Below, piece by piece: positions 24,290 to 36,539 of a DNA stretch of 64,000 bases. Under the pieces are notes generated by a model, which saw only the letters and a list, made by a program, of their open reading frames with translations, searched no databases and had not been told where the DNA came from. Position 1 is the stretch's first letter; every line of letters begins with the position of its first letter. The stretch lies in contig JAEQBH010002191.1 of assembly GCA_016808115.1 (NCBI GenBank), positions 496,001-560,000 of the forward strand, written 5' to 3'. The translations under genes and the position numbers were made by a program. The stretch is from Tetrastigma voinierianum. Its lineage: Eukaryota; Streptophyta; Magnoliopsida; Vitales; Vitaceae.

Positions 24290-25250
24290 TCAAAGCGTCC
24301 CATCGTTGTCAACCTCAACTGTCCCCAACCGTCCACCACACGAGGTGATCCGAGCATATTTCAGAGTGCGGACGTGAAATACCGTGGACCTCGGCGACGC
24401 CGGGCGGTAACGCTTAACCAAGATGTAACGGTGCCTACCTCCCAGTATCCTGAGCATCCACAACTCACATAGCTTCCACGCTGCCAAACCCGACCACTCC
24501 CTCTTCTGGGGGCATCACCAGAAGACGTGATCCCCAACCCGAACTCTATGGGTCACGTCAGATGATCCCAAGATAGCTCTCTCACGGCCTCCTGAGCCGC
24601 GGAGAGAAGACGCCGTCAGACGCCTCCACCTTCCTGAGTGTCTCTAATCAAACTGACCAAGATGGTTTCTCCCACCTCGGTCCAATAATGGGGCTTGACT
24701 GTGACTTGCCTCCCACACAAATATCTCATACTTGGTGCCATCCAGATACTCGCTTCGGAGAACCCGTTGTTGTAGGCTAATCACTAAGGGCAAATGCTCT
24801 TCTTAGCTACCCCTTATGATCCAGACGCATGCCTGTGAGCATGTCCTCTAACAATTGGGGGATAGTCCTCTCGACCACCATCCTGTCTGGGAGGGAGGAA
24901 CGATGCACTCATAGGTCGGCCCGCAGCCCATAGCCTTGGAAACCCTCCAAAAAAGCCGTGAACCCGGTCCCCATCCGACAATATGGATACCCTGTGACCC
25001 ATAGCCTTGACTATCTCGAATATACAAACCACTTCCCGCGGCGTCACCGCACGGCTAGGAAATGTGCCGACTTCGTGAGCCGGTCCACTATCACCCACAC
25101 CGCGTCATGCCTCCGCGGCGTCCGTGGCAAGTGGGTCACAAAGTCCATCGTGACGTGTTCCCACTCCACCTCACCCACCCTAATGGCCGGGCTAGCCCCC
25201 GTCGGCTTCGATGCTCCGGCCCCACCAAGCAACACGTAGATGATCGCCGC
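24290..25250 (-). pseudogene. gypsy integrase
   Basis: On the minus strand 25044-25235 reads WEHVTMDFVTHLPRTPR then DAVWVIVDRLTKSAHFLAVR. The first D of MDF is the first catalytic acid and VIVDRLTKSAHF is diagnostic of Ty3/gypsy integrase. The core continues in shifted frames near 24814-25040. At 24290-24487 VKRYRPASPRSTVFHVRTLK matches the C-terminal 'GPVAYRLELP...HPVFHVSMLRK' region. No clear chromodomain could be read. Indels break it into at least three frames. Confidence 0.75.
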
Positions 25251-25695
25251 ACAAAGTCCCTTACGTGTCTCTTCATCCCGTCCACATCGACGACGAAGAT
25301 CCTAGTCATCTCTCACTAACCGGATGCACAAGAAACGAGACTGTGCAAACTCCCCACCCTCCTCTCTCAACTCCAATAACTGGGAACCACTACCCGCCCC
25401 TATATCAAGACTACCATCCGCATGAACGGTTCAGCCCCTCGTCAACTGCACTGACCGTACCTCTACCCTCACGACACTCATCTCTACGTCCCGCCACTGA
25501 CTCAACACCGCTTCACCGTGACTCAGCCACCAACTCCCAAATGTACTCCGAGTCTCGTCGCGGCACCCAGCTTAATTGTCCTACGTCTGAAAGATCCACT
25601 CCCGAGAAGCCATACTAGCCAACGCTCCGTGACTCCCACCAGTGACGGGCCACTACATTTGCCTTACCAGATTGTAATGCAAAGGTCATAATCCT

Positions 25696-25944
25696 CTAGG
25701 GAACTCCATCCATCCGTGTTGCCTGATGTTGAGGTCCCGTCGTGAAAATATACTTCAGACTTTTGCGGTCCAGCACACCGTAAAGTAAAGTGGGCGCCAA
25801 ATCTTCACATGGCATCACACGCCAACTCCATGTCAAAGTGGGTAATTTCGCTTCGTGATTCTTCAATCGACGAACCATGCTTACTACCTCCCGGATCAGA
25901 TCAAACACATCCCAACCGCCTCCTCGAGGCATCAAGTAATACAC
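25696..25944 (-). pseudogene. gypsy RNase H
   Basis: Minus-strand fragments RRLKNHEAKLPTLTWSWR and LLYGVLDRKSLKYIFTTG correspond to the 'SRQLKNHEKNYPTHDLELAAV' and 'YLYGVKCEVFTDHKSLKYIF' region. Part of the second motif (CEVFTDH) has been lost by a deletion that keeps DRKSLKYIF. Not functional as read. Confidence 0.72.
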
Positions 25945-25949
25945 CAGAG

Positions 25950-26930
25950 CCTCGTCCCTGTCCGGACTATCAAGATGGGAGTCAGCAAGTCTCCCCTTTC
26001 AACTCGGAATGCCCCTCGCACTGGCCATCCCACCCAAACTCTGACCTCCTTCCGGTCAAACCTAGCTTCATGTGCCGCTTATCCCGAGAAATCTCAATGA
26101 ATCTCCCAGAATACCCAGAGCTAATCCCAAGAAACGTATCTCGAAGACTCCGACTCGGCCTCTCCCAACTCATCACTACCTCGACCTTCTCTCGTCGACC
26201 GACACCCTAACGCCGACACCACGTCCCAAAATCTTACCTCGCAGGTTTAACTCAGACTTACCGAACTCTGGGCGATAGTCGATGGTCTCTCAACAACTCG
26301 TAAACGATCCTCGCGATACTCATGCTCCCACTGACCGGGAGAGATCAAACGTCATCCACAAATACTACGACAAACCGGACCCAGATGTGGGTTGGAATAT
26401 CCTATGCATGAGATCCATGAATGCTGCTGGCGCATTCGTCAATCCAAGGGCATCACTGTAAACTCAAAGTGCCCATAACGCGTCCTAAACGCTGTCTTAG
26501 GGATATTCGTCTCCCTAACCCTCAACTGATGGTAACTGCCATGTAAGGTCTATCTCGGTAGACTCGCCTCTCAACTGATCGAACAAATCGCCAACTCAAC
26601 GGGTACCACCTCGATCGTAACCCGTTCAACCGTCAGAAGGTCAATGGCCGCCGCGGTCTTGTCCTTCTTCTTGCAACAGACCGAGCGCCCATGGTGAAGT
26701 GACGGCCTAATGAACCCTCATCTCAGCTCCCAGAATCGACTCGAGTTCCCCGCAACTCAACTCGGTGCCATCCTACGCGGAGTCATAGAGATAGCTAAGT
26801 ACCAGGTGTAACTCGATACCAGTCTACTACCCGGAGGTAGTCCGTAGCTCATCCGGAAAAACATCCGCATACTGTGAAACTAATGGAGGTGATCTAAATC
26901 CGCCTCCTCGTCCTCTGTAAGGCTCGCCAA
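25950..26930 (-). pseudogene. gypsy reverse transcriptase
   Basis: The minus strand near 26345-26440 reads GLTNAPAAFMDLMHRIFQP, then in a shifted frame RFVVVFVDDV. The VDD is the core of the RT active site (usually F-I/V-DDI). VSQYADVFPDEL near 26850-26880 fits the start of the RT region ('EFxDVFPDELPGLPP'). Several frameshifts lie between these motifs. Reverse transcriptase copies element RNA into cDNA. Confidence 0.72.
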
Positions 26931-27900
26931 CCAACCCGCTAATCGCCCTCGACACTGCTGGACTCGTATACCGTCTCGGGGCAAAATATCATGCTTGTCC
27001 CCTGAAATACCACACGAGCATTGGTCCCGATTTTAGGCTGCAGAACTCTCCTACGCCACAATCGACACTCGGTAAGTTGTCACCAATCCATCCCCGTGGA
27101 TGACATCGAACTCGACATGTCCATGATCCTCGTGTCCACTGAAGTAGAGTCCCCGAGATCTCCGCCGCAACCTCGAAGATATCATCCCTATTCCCTCGCC
27201 CTAATCCCTAGGAGAACTCACATACAAAGGCTCCTAAGGTCTCAACTCCTGGCCCAACTCTCTCTATATCAAGGTTGTCCCAACCACTTTAATCCATATC
27301 TTATAGGCGAAGTCCTACATTCGGCCCGAACGGGTCAACTCACCCCATTCTCAAATCTCCTAACCCTGGCCCGCCAGGCCACGTAATCATCAACAACCCA
27401 AGCTAACTCGTGAATCTAGCCATGTACCATCACTGCCGTCGCAGCCTCCTAGGAACTCCCGAGCCTTCTCGCAACCTCGAAAGTACTTACCCATGAGCAA
27501 ATCCGAAACTCGCCCCATGTCATCGCCTAAGCCCTAGAAGTCCCTTGCCCATTTCCACCATATTTGGGCCCACCCACCGAACGCCAGCCTAGTCTAATCC
27601 GGTCAAGCACAGAGGTAATCTCCATAGCCTCTGCAAGACGCTCGATTCGCATAAACCAATGGTTTGCCACACCATCGATCTCCTCCCGTGAATGCCTGAG
27701 GATGACGCGCCCTAAACCTCTCGGAGGTTACTAGGATCTTCCCGTCACCGCTATTCCGTACCGCGATAGCATTTGGCCGTAGAATACTCTACAAATTTCA
27801 AAGAAAGTTCACCGGACAACACCGACGGTGCCTGATCAGCACTCGCGACGCCCCTCTACGTCCCGCCCCGTTTCAGCCATCATCACAAACTCAATGGCAC
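26931..27900 (-). pseudogene. Presumed gypsy gag and protease region
   Basis: By order, gag and protease should lie here, between the primer site and RT. Minus-strand frames are fragmentary; I cannot point to an intact zinc knuckle or protease motif. Assignment is by position. Confidence 0.45.
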
Positions 27901-28936
27901 GTTTCATCTCAATTCAAAGATCTCTAAGGCATAAACACGCCCGAGACACTAATCATACACAAAAATCAAGCAGATACACATTGTCCTCAGATTTACATGT
28001 AATGCAAGACAATCAATTATGACATTTAAAATATTTTTATCAACAAAATTTCATTTTTTTGAAAATTTTATTTTTTTTCTTAAAATTATTCCAATTTATT
28101 TAATTTAATAATTTTTTTTTTCCAATTATTTTACTATCGAAAATGTTCCAAAAATTTTATCTATCCTTTTTTTTTTTTCTCCAAGACAATCCCAAATAAA
28201 TTTATGAAAATTTATTTTCTTCATTTTTCTTTAACTTACACATCGTAAAATCTTAGAAAACATTTCTTCTCATCATATAATTTTTTTTTCACATTTTCCT
28301 GTACCACTCGGAAAACACTAAAAATTTATATACCTATTTTTTTTTCATTTTCCGTATCACTCTAATAAATTCTATAAAAAAAAATTTATTTTCACTATTT
28401 TTCTTCGCTTACACTGTGAAACCTAAGAAAATAATTTTCTTCACCTCATGATCTAACACTAACCCTAGTGTTCACCCTAAAGTTTATTTAAAATTTTATT
28501 TCATTATTTCTAGTTCAAATAAATTTAGTAAAATTTATTTCTTTTATTTCCTTTGTTCCAGTTTACACACTGTAAACTCCATAATTTTCCACACTTCATC
28601 CTATGCTATCAACCAAGCATATCAATCATATAATTTCAATCGCATAACACCTAACAATTCATATTATGCACAACCAAGCATGCAAAAGCACACTTCACAA
28701 AATTCAATCACACAAACATACCAACACATGCATGCAAGGTCCTAGTTTTGTCCCGTGATTTCTAGTGATCTCATGCCTAAACCAACACTCAAACCACCCA
28801 AGGGTGATGTTCTTAATTCACTATGGCCTAAGCCCAAATCCTCAATCTCTAGGTTTCCATATACCTATACTCCACATCAAACCACCTAGTGGTGATGGAT
28901 ACCTAACCCGAGCTCCCTAGGTATTCGTATACCTAA
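27901..28936 (-). other. AT-rich leader of gypsy element
   Basis: No gene. Homopolymer-rich (runs of T around 28060-28340), with repeated AAATTTATTTTC-like phrases. Ends at the primer-binding site. Confidence 0.55.
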
Positions 28937-28948
28937 GCTTTGATACCA
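28937..28948 (-). other. Primer-binding site of gypsy element
   Basis: The minus strand reads TGGTATCAAAGC, one base from the tRNA-iMet primer site TGGTATCAGAGC. It lies 3 bp inside the LTR at 28952 and fixes the direction of the element. Confidence 0.85.
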
Positions 28949-28951
28949 AGC

Positions 28952-31035
28952 TGTGACGCCCCAAACCCGGGGGTCCGTTGACTACCCGTCAACCCGCTGA
29001 ACATTTCTCGCGGAATGCCTCCGTGGACCCGACATTTCGACGAAAAATCGGGCGTAGTCTCCTTTGTACTGGAGCTCACCCAAATACAAAACCCGGTTTA
29101 ACCTGGGTCCCAAAACATCAATAATATCACGACTAATGGTCTCATACACAACTATACTGAGTAAAAATGACCTCTTGGGCCCCTGCAATTATACTCACAA
29201 CATATATCCCATATCCAATGTAATCCATCGCATGAGTAAAACGGCCACTTGGCCCCATAAACAATACTCATAAAACATACCAACTATATATCATAGTTAC
29301 AAGAGTTAATGATCTACTCTTATACAACACATATATTAAAATTCTAAAAATTCTAATACATGTAAAACCACCAAAGCCACATTCCGGCTTTCTTCTAAAA
29401 CTCAGCCTCTAGAACGAGCCGTCTCCTCGCACGCTCCCTGTACCTGTAAAATGGGGGGATCCCACGACGGGGTGAGCTAGTGCTCGCAGGAGAACTCATT
29501 TCAAGGGGCCACTCACCACACCTGGGCTAGCAATGTTCCAATTGAAACACGCATTCAAGTAAATGCATGATCCTATCGGAATGTCTACATGACCAACTCG
29601 TATCCCGAGTCCTCATCGATCACACCTCGCCTCTAAGCCCGTGATGAGAATTTCTATTTTTGTTTGATCGCGGACAACCCTCCGATGTATATATCAATCG
29701 GGTCGCTCCGACGATCGGGAGCATATTACTGTTTGTGGACTACCCTCCGATGAATATCAATTGGGCCGCTCCGACGACTGATATTTTTAATTTGGACTAC
29801 CCTCCGATATCAATTGTTTTAGACAGCCCTCCGAACCATTTTCTCTAGACTCACTCTACGACTCACTCCTATAATCCTGGTGTTCCAAGGCATATGGAGT
29901 CGCATGTATGCAATTCCAATACAATGAATTGCCATGTAATATATAAACACATATATTTACAAAATAATCAACTCACACAAATCATGTCATGTAAATTAAT
30001 TCAATTCATACATCAAAATTAGTCACTCTGGCCATCGATCAAACACGAGCAATTTAAGTTAAATCACTCGACCAAACACATATTTTCTCACAAAAATATA
30101 TTTTTAGAACATCAAGCTTCGAATTGTGAAACCCGCTTACTATTCCCAAAAAATCTATTGAAACATCTGGCTCACTTAGTGAACCCGGGTTTCACGGCCA
30201 TTTCCGACCTCAATCCAATCAACACAGGATTAACACTTGGATGAAGAATTAAATCACCCAACACAACGTGGGGTAGTCACGGGCTGCTCCTTTTTTTCTT
30301 TCAAAAATTTTATCAATTCGGTCCCAAGTTTTGGGACCGATCAAACGGCCCCTCACGGCCTCATTCAACTCAAACATTAGTAAAACACTTAAAATGGGAG
30401 TAAAACCTGCTAGAGAAACCTACCTCTCAGCTTGAGAGGAAACTCCTTAAACTGCACTCCGGCTCTTCCTCTCCCGCATAGCAGCTTTCCTTCTTGTCCC
30501 GACCGGCCTGACTGGCCGGATCGCTCAGATTTTTAGAGAGGAAGTGTCTCCCTAAAGAAATTCTCTCAAAAAGAAGGTCACCCGATCTCCATTTCCGCTT
30601 CCTACGCTTCCTCTGGTTTAATGAAGGAGAAGAAGCACTGTACAACACTTTGTCATTTTGTGAGTTAATTCAATTTAATTAATTAATTCCCTTCTTTCTC
30701 CAGTTTTGACATTCGGCACTATCTCGGTCGTCCATTTTCATCATTTATCTACTCATACAACTTATGGCACATGAGTACGTGTTATATGTGACTTTCGTCG
30801 CATCGAAAATTGTTTTACAAGACCGAACCGCGATGCCTCAAAAACGCACAACTGAATAATTTCAATATTAATGTAATTTCCATTGCATAGCTAGATTTCT
30901 CGCGAGACGACCCCAACGGTGCAATCCGCTTCATTATCCGAGATCTATGAATAAATTCGATTTTAACCGAAATTAACAATTTTGTAATCGAAATTACGAT
31001 TTTGCCCTTTTTCCTGATTTGTGGTTTCTAGGGCT
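28952..31035 (-). repeat. 5' LTR of nested gypsy element
   Basis: It parallels 22019-24015 over its length but with many short insertions and deletions. The low-coordinate edge (TGTGACGCCCC) is exact; the high-coordinate edge is blurred around 31010-31035. Confidence 0.78.
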
Positions 31036-31677
31036 AAAATCCATTCAAGTGTGGTGTTTTTCATGGAAATGTGGTCCTTTTCCTTGCAAGATTCTATTTT
31101 TTGGTATTTTCCGACTTTCTAGGCTCGTTTGTGCTGGGACTTTTACGACTAACAAGACACCTCAAGAGGGGTCAGTTGTTACGCCAATCCAAGATATGTA
31201 CATCTGAATCAGAGTGAAGTTATTGCATCAAAAATCGAAGATTTTCGTTTGTTCATTATCCAAAATCACTTAAGTCTACATCTACTTTATCACTTGCTAA
31301 TTTGTTGTTTGCAAAACCAACACATGTTTTCTCTCTGATCACTCGTCATCACTCGGAGCCACGTAATTACATGACAGTAATCTAATTATTTACTTCACGC
31401 TTTAGCCATACACACATCTTTCTACTTCTACTCACACCCTTGAGACATTGGTCCACCTCTTGTGTCCTTAGGTCGTGAGATGCCTATCTACCTTTATCAC
31501 TGGTCTCTGTCTGAAGTTAATGCAATTCTCTTTTAATTTAATTTCTTTAAGTAAACTCACTCATGCACTTAATTACAGTATCTCATTTTTTTCCGAATAT
31601 TGTCCGACATGACTTGACTCTAAGCGGGTTACTGGTGGCAGAACACATGAGTCCGGGGGTCTTACACTAATACGCAG
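31036..31677 (+). other. Decayed copia internal sequence (gag/protease position)
   Basis: Lies between the gypsy LTR and the copia integrase. No motif was recognised, though position implies the end of gag and the protease. Confidence 0.4.
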
Positions 31678-32715
31678 GTGCTCAAACGCCGCTGTTTGTT
31701 CCGGAGTCGTTACCTCATTCAAAATCATATCGTCGCCAGTCATCCTTATCTCTCTTTGTGGAAGAAGCTATATCCTCAGTTTTCGAGTCTATCCTCATTG
31801 AACTATGAGTTGTGTCAACATGCTAAAATCCATTGTGTGCATTTGAGTCCTAGGGTCAATAAACAAGCTTCCACTCCTTTTGAGTTAGTTCATTCGGATA
31901 TGTGGGGTCCATGTTTAGTTGTGTCCCCAACTGGGTTTCGGTATTTTGTTACGTTTTTCGATGATCATTCGTGAACAACTTGGTTATATTTAATGAAAAA
32001 CCGTCAGAAAGCATTTACTGGTGCATGGTGATGCAAATTCACACTCGCCATATGTTTCGTCTCAAATATAGAAATGATAATGCCAAAGAATATATGTTTG
32101 AACAATTTTAGTCATTCATGCTTTAGAATGGCATCCTTCATCAAACATCTTGTGTTGATACTCCTTCTCAAAATAGAGTTGATGAAAGAAAAAATAGACA
32201 CCTTCTTGAAACCACCCAAGCTCTGATTGCTTAAATGCACGCGCCAAATATTCTCAAGCCGATGTCAAGTTTCCACAAATTTTGTTTTTTTTATTAATCG
32301 AATGCCTTCCTCTATCTTGAATTGGGTCACTCCATTTCAAACCCTCTTTCCCCATAAATCTTTGTTTCTCATTGAGCCTCGGGTATTTGGGTGCACTTGT
32401 TTTGTTCGGGATGTTCATCCGCATGTGTCTAAACTCGATCCTAAGTCATTGAAGTGTATATTCCTTGGTTACTCTCGAGTTCAGAAAGTGTATAGGTGTT
32501 ACTGTCCCACTCTTCGATGTTAGTTTGTGTCTACTGATGTTACATTCTTTGAAACTACCCCATTTTCCCTTTCATCTCTTGTTACTAGTCAGGGGGAGGA
32601 TGATGATTTATTAGTGTACACTATTGCCTCACATGCTCCATTGGCTCCTACTCTAGCTCCCATTCTTGTTAAACTTCCCATCACTCAAGTATATTCTCTA
32701 CTCTGTAACCCTTAA
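31678..32715 (+). pseudogene. copia integrase of split element
   Basis: The plus strand reads PYLSLWKKLYPQFSSLSSLN, CQHAKIH and FELVHSDMWGPC (first catalytic D), then FRYFVTFFDDHS. After a stop and frameshifts come RNDNAKEYMFEQF (second D) and PSQNRVDERKNRHLLE (third acid, E). The frame at 32227-32523 continues FINRMPSSILN and RVFGCTCFVRDVHPHVSKLD then SLKCIFLGYSR. All three catalytic acids are visible, but in different frames. The family is a common plant copia lineage with a 'PRVNKRASAPFELVHSD' linker. The region ends STDVTFFE, the usual link to RT. Confidence 0.82.
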
Positions 32716-32899
32716 TTTAGTTCAATGATCGGGGTTATTTTGTCATCGATCCAATCTAAAAATGATGATCTTAAGGATTGCTCTCCGTAAAGGTAATATA
32801 TTTCAAGTGGTGTCACCCAATCTCTTTCCTATAAACTATTTTTCGTCTTCTCTCTTGTTCCTTTACTGTACATCTTGATTCTATCTCTCTTCCAAGACC

Positions 32900-33665
32900 A
32901 ATCCATGAGATTCTTATCTCACCCCGTCAGATCGAGTGCGCAGGTGGAAGAAAATGTAGGCTTTAGATGATAATGGTACTTGGAACTTGCGCTTACCCGT
33001 GCGGAAGGTGTCATTGGATGTCGCCTCGGGTTTCTTTCCCCCGTTTAAAGTGAATCCCGATGGTCTGGGCCTGTTCGAACAAAGCACTGCGGCTAAGGGT
33101 ACGCTCAAACATCATGTCATGGACTATTCGACACTTTTCCCGTTGCGTAAGATGACATCTATTCGGCTTTTAATTGGCCGCCACTTATAATTGGGACTTC
33201 CACCTCAGTAGATATTAAGAATTGATTTTCTTCCATACAACCTTTTAGAGAAGGTATATGGAGCAACCTCCAAGGCTGTTGCCTGCAGAGGACAGCAAAG
33301 TTTGTCTCGGGTGCCTTGTATGGTTTTAAACAAAGTCCCCTTGTGTGGTTTGGTAAATTCAACCAAGCAATTGAGGAATTTGGCATGCGAAAGAGTATAT
33401 ATGACCAATTCGTCTTCTATAAGTAACCCGCCTTAGGTATCATTCCTGGTCGGTAGGAGATGGGATGATGTTAACACTGGAGCACTGAAGGCATCTCATC
33501 TCTGTCCTTCAAAGCCAATTCCATACAAAAGACTTAGGGATGCCAAGATACTTTGGCATTAGCTAAGAAAACATGGAATTTCTATCTCAAAGGAAACATA
33601 TTGATGAGTATCGGCTCCGAGACTGGAAAGTCGAGGTGCAAGCCAAGTGTGCCCCTATGCGTAAT
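32900..33665 (+). pseudogene. copia reverse transcriptase of split element (truncated)
   Basis: ALDDNGTWNLRLPVRK and FKVNPDGLGLF open the domain. KVYGATSKAVACRGQQSLS-like and CERVYMTNSS-like degraded blocks follow, then EWHFKTKDLGM-like sequence and SETGK near 33620-33635. Conserved wording, such as the 'FGKFNQAIEEFGM' position, can be traced at 33345-33390 in another frame. The YVDD region was not found intact. The sequence breaks at the LTR beginning at 33658; the missing RNase H part was probably removed by the deletion described at 37405. Confidence 0.7.
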
Positions 33666-34354
33666 CCCAATTTATACCCTAATAGTTTTATAACATGTTT
33701 AGTATACAATATAAGTTAATTTTGAATTTGTTGGAAATTAATATTGCTAAAGGTGAAAATTGATAAAAACTCGAGATTAATATAAGAGTCAAGGGTAAAT
33801 TAGTAATTTAATAACCAGACCTAAAAGGTCATATGATAATAAGCTATATGCCAATATAGAAATATTGATAAGTTGAAGTGTAAATGAAAGAGAAATGAAG
33901 CGGCTTTAAATGCAAAATGGGGAAAAGAATGTAAAATAGGTTTTGCCAAACATGGCATTTGAATGTATGGAGATAAGACCAAATATCGGGTCTTGTAAAT
34001 GAGACATTTCTTCAGGGTTTTTGAGAGCTGGGGCATACGGAGGAGGAGGGAAGGCAACTTGGTTTGAATTACTCCATGCAATCAAGGGTTTATATGAACA
34101 AGAAGAAGAAGGAAAAAGAATGTGAAGAGATCGTAAGATTTAAGGTATGGAAACTAAACCTAAAACTCCTTTTTGATGAACATCCGTCAGAAAACCCTAA
34201 CTTTATATAATAATGATGGTTGTTGGTCTTAGCTCAATTTTATGGTTGTTTGAGTTGGTTGTAGTCCTCAATTGAGAAATGTTTGTATAAAGAAAACGTT
34301 AGGGTTTTAGGGGAGATGCTGTCAAAATTTTTCCAAAACCCAAGTTTTTTTCTT

Positions 34355-34668
34355 GGCCATAACTTGACCATCACTCATCCAAATTGAGTGATTCAAATTT
34401 CTAGGTAAAATAGACTTCTAGGAGAACAAATCTCCTTGAAATAATTGTATTCAAATTTGGACCCCATTGACCCAGAAGAATAAAGTGAAGCCTATTTTCT
34501 AAAGGGGGCTTTATGGTCTATTTTGGTATAGCTTTAGTGTTTAGGCCATAACTTGGCCATCACTCATCCAAATTGAGTGATTCAAATTTTTGGGTAAACT
34601 ATACTTCTAGGAGAACAAATCTCCTTGAAATAAGTGTATTCAAATTTAGACCCATTGTACCTAGAAAT
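34355..34668. repeat. Duplicated LTR module, two copies about 181 bp apart
   Basis: Both copies contain CCATAACTTGNCCATCACTC, GAGTGATTCAAATTT and TAGGAGAACAAATCTCCTTG (about 34361-34480 and 34544-34665). The 3' LTR has one full copy at 37215-37325 and the start of another at 37385. The same pair occurs in the related LTRs at 1067-5949 and 60750-63103. Confidence 0.85.
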
Positions 34669-35863
34669 TCATCTAAAGGGAGCTCTGTTTGTAGGCAATA
34701 TTTCGGTATAAAGAGATTCAAGTGAATAAATGAATTGTAAAAGAATTATAAGCGGACGCTATATGAAATATGATTACATGAACAAAATATTTAGCAATAC
34801 TGAGAACATGATCAAGGCTGGTGTTATGATAAAGTAACAGTTATAGTATATGTATAAAGGAATACTGTCTGAAAGTATCTCATGTATGTGATTGACATTA
34901 TCCATGTATATGAGATGTGCATAGCTTGAACATGAATGAAAATGTAATAAGATTGATTGTCTGCATATGTCACTGGCAGAGGGATATTAGATAGGCATTT
35001 ATAGGGATATAGTTGTCAGAAGATATAGTTTATAGATATCGAGGCCCCGCTTAGTCGATTATGACATAGATTTTGCTCGATCATTATACGTCCCGCTTGG
35101 TCATACAAATAGAGATCATCAGTTCTACACAATGATAGTACCTTCAGGTACATACAAATTATACCTGTTATCCACTTCTTGGAATATGCAGGCAAGACAT
35201 AATATATAAGATGTGATTAAAAAAAATGATTGAAATGGTTATAAGAAGCATGTAACAATGGAAACGGTTATAAGAAGGATGTAACATGGAAACAATGATT
35301 CGAAATGAAAAAAATGTGATAGAGCTATAATGATATGAAAAGTACTATGTATTATGACGATTAAGAGTGAGAACTCTACTAAATGGTATAATGTACAAGT
35401 ATAATGATATTTGAATAGATATTGTGCAAATAGATAGTTTTGTAAATTGTATATCGTATTTGAGGACCACTACGGGTGGTTAGATATGTTATATGTTTCC
35501 TACAAAGCTATAAGCTTAGCACGTGTGTCTCATCCGTGTAGGTACTGAAGAGGACATCCCAGCCGTTCGGCACATAGGAGGGCCAACACAACAATAGAAG
35601 TCAACATATATAGGTTGCTACCTCTAATTTTGAATATGCACATGTAAAGATTTTTTTTTTTTTATATGTATAAGTCAATGGGACTCAAATATTTGTACAG
35701 GACATTATGAACACCACTACGTTGATTGTTTTATATGTATTTGTGATTATGAATTAATTACATGTTATGGGCTCACCAATGTTAGAAAAATGCTATTAAA
35801 GAGCCTAGGTCCGTGTCGTTGCCCCCTCTTTCGCTTAGGCAGGTCAGGGGCACGACAATTAAG

Positions 35864-35876
35864 TGGTATCAGAGCC
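35864..35876 (+). other. Primer-binding site, tRNA-iMet type
   Basis: TGGTATCAGAGCC, an exact match to the usual plant initiator-tRNA primer site. It follows the LTR end CACGACA with a 6-bp gap. Confidence 0.9.
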
Positions 35877-36525
35877 AAGGTTTAGTGGCTCCCAGCATGC
35901 AGTATAGATAGAAAAAGCATGTGTCTCAGAATATGTCGGGCCTAATGTGGATGTCCTTGTGTCTTGTGTTTTGTGGCAGATGGATCTCCTTCGAATTCAG
36001 CTTGAAGAAGCAAATGGAGAGTGTTAACCCAGATCACGGCTACCTTCTCGAATCTTCGTATGAAGTCATGCTCCCATTGCAGCCAAATGAAGCTAATAAA
36101 ATATCTCAAAACATGGCTCACGATGAAAGATCGACAAATCCTAAATCCCCGATAGACATGACAAGTGAGACATAATGAGGAATTCATGGGTCAAACATTA
36201 GCCCATCTGCTAGCCTATCCTCCGTAACCCACTAAGCTACATGATGTCTTCCTACGTGTCCATGCCGAGGAGATATGGATTAGATGAATCGTGACATCTA
36301 CCCGTATTGAAGATGTACAAGTGCAATCGTATTTCATATGATGAAGAACCAAAAGCATTCTAGTCGAAGAGATAAAACTATGGAACAAGCAAAGTGCCAT
36401 TAGTGAAGTGCTATATAAATAATTCATGGCAGGGATGAAGCTACTTGGGAACCAGAAGCAACTATGAGGGCATAGTACCCTCAACTCTTCAGTTCAGGTA
36501 ATAATTTCGAGGATGAAATTCTTTT
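35877..36525 (+). other. Short interior of gypsy derivative
   Basis: No gag, protease, RT or integrase motif on either strand. Small open frames at 35921-36175 (plus) and 36215-36484 (minus) have no recognisable pattern. Confidence 0.6.
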
Positions 36526-36539
36526 AAAGGGGGGAGAGT

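Larger units (their letters stand above)
22019..31035 (-). mobile_element. Ty3/gypsy (chromovirus-like) element nested in copia
   Basis: About 2-kb LTRs lie at 22019-24015 and 28952-31035. On the plus strand both start TGTGAC(A/G)CCCCAAACCCGG, which on the minus strand is the LTR 3' end. A minus-strand primer site lies at 28937-28948 beside the right LTR, and a purine tract AAGGAGGAGAA (minus) lies at 24016-24026 beside the left LTR, so transcription runs right to left. In between, on the minus strand, are gag-protease, RT, RNase H and integrase in gypsy order. Coding is shattered by many short indels. The right edge is approximate because the last 20-30 bp of the LTR are diverged. No target duplication could be confirmed (left flank TGTGA). 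Confidence 0.85.

Noticed and set aside
25809..26210. 133-codon plus-strand open frame
   Set aside because: Antisense to gypsy RT/RNase H; the minus-strand reading is the real one.
28020..28460. AT-rich, T-run-rich stretch resembling a matrix attachment region or origin
   Set aside because: Base composition alone; it is the leader of a gypsy element by position.
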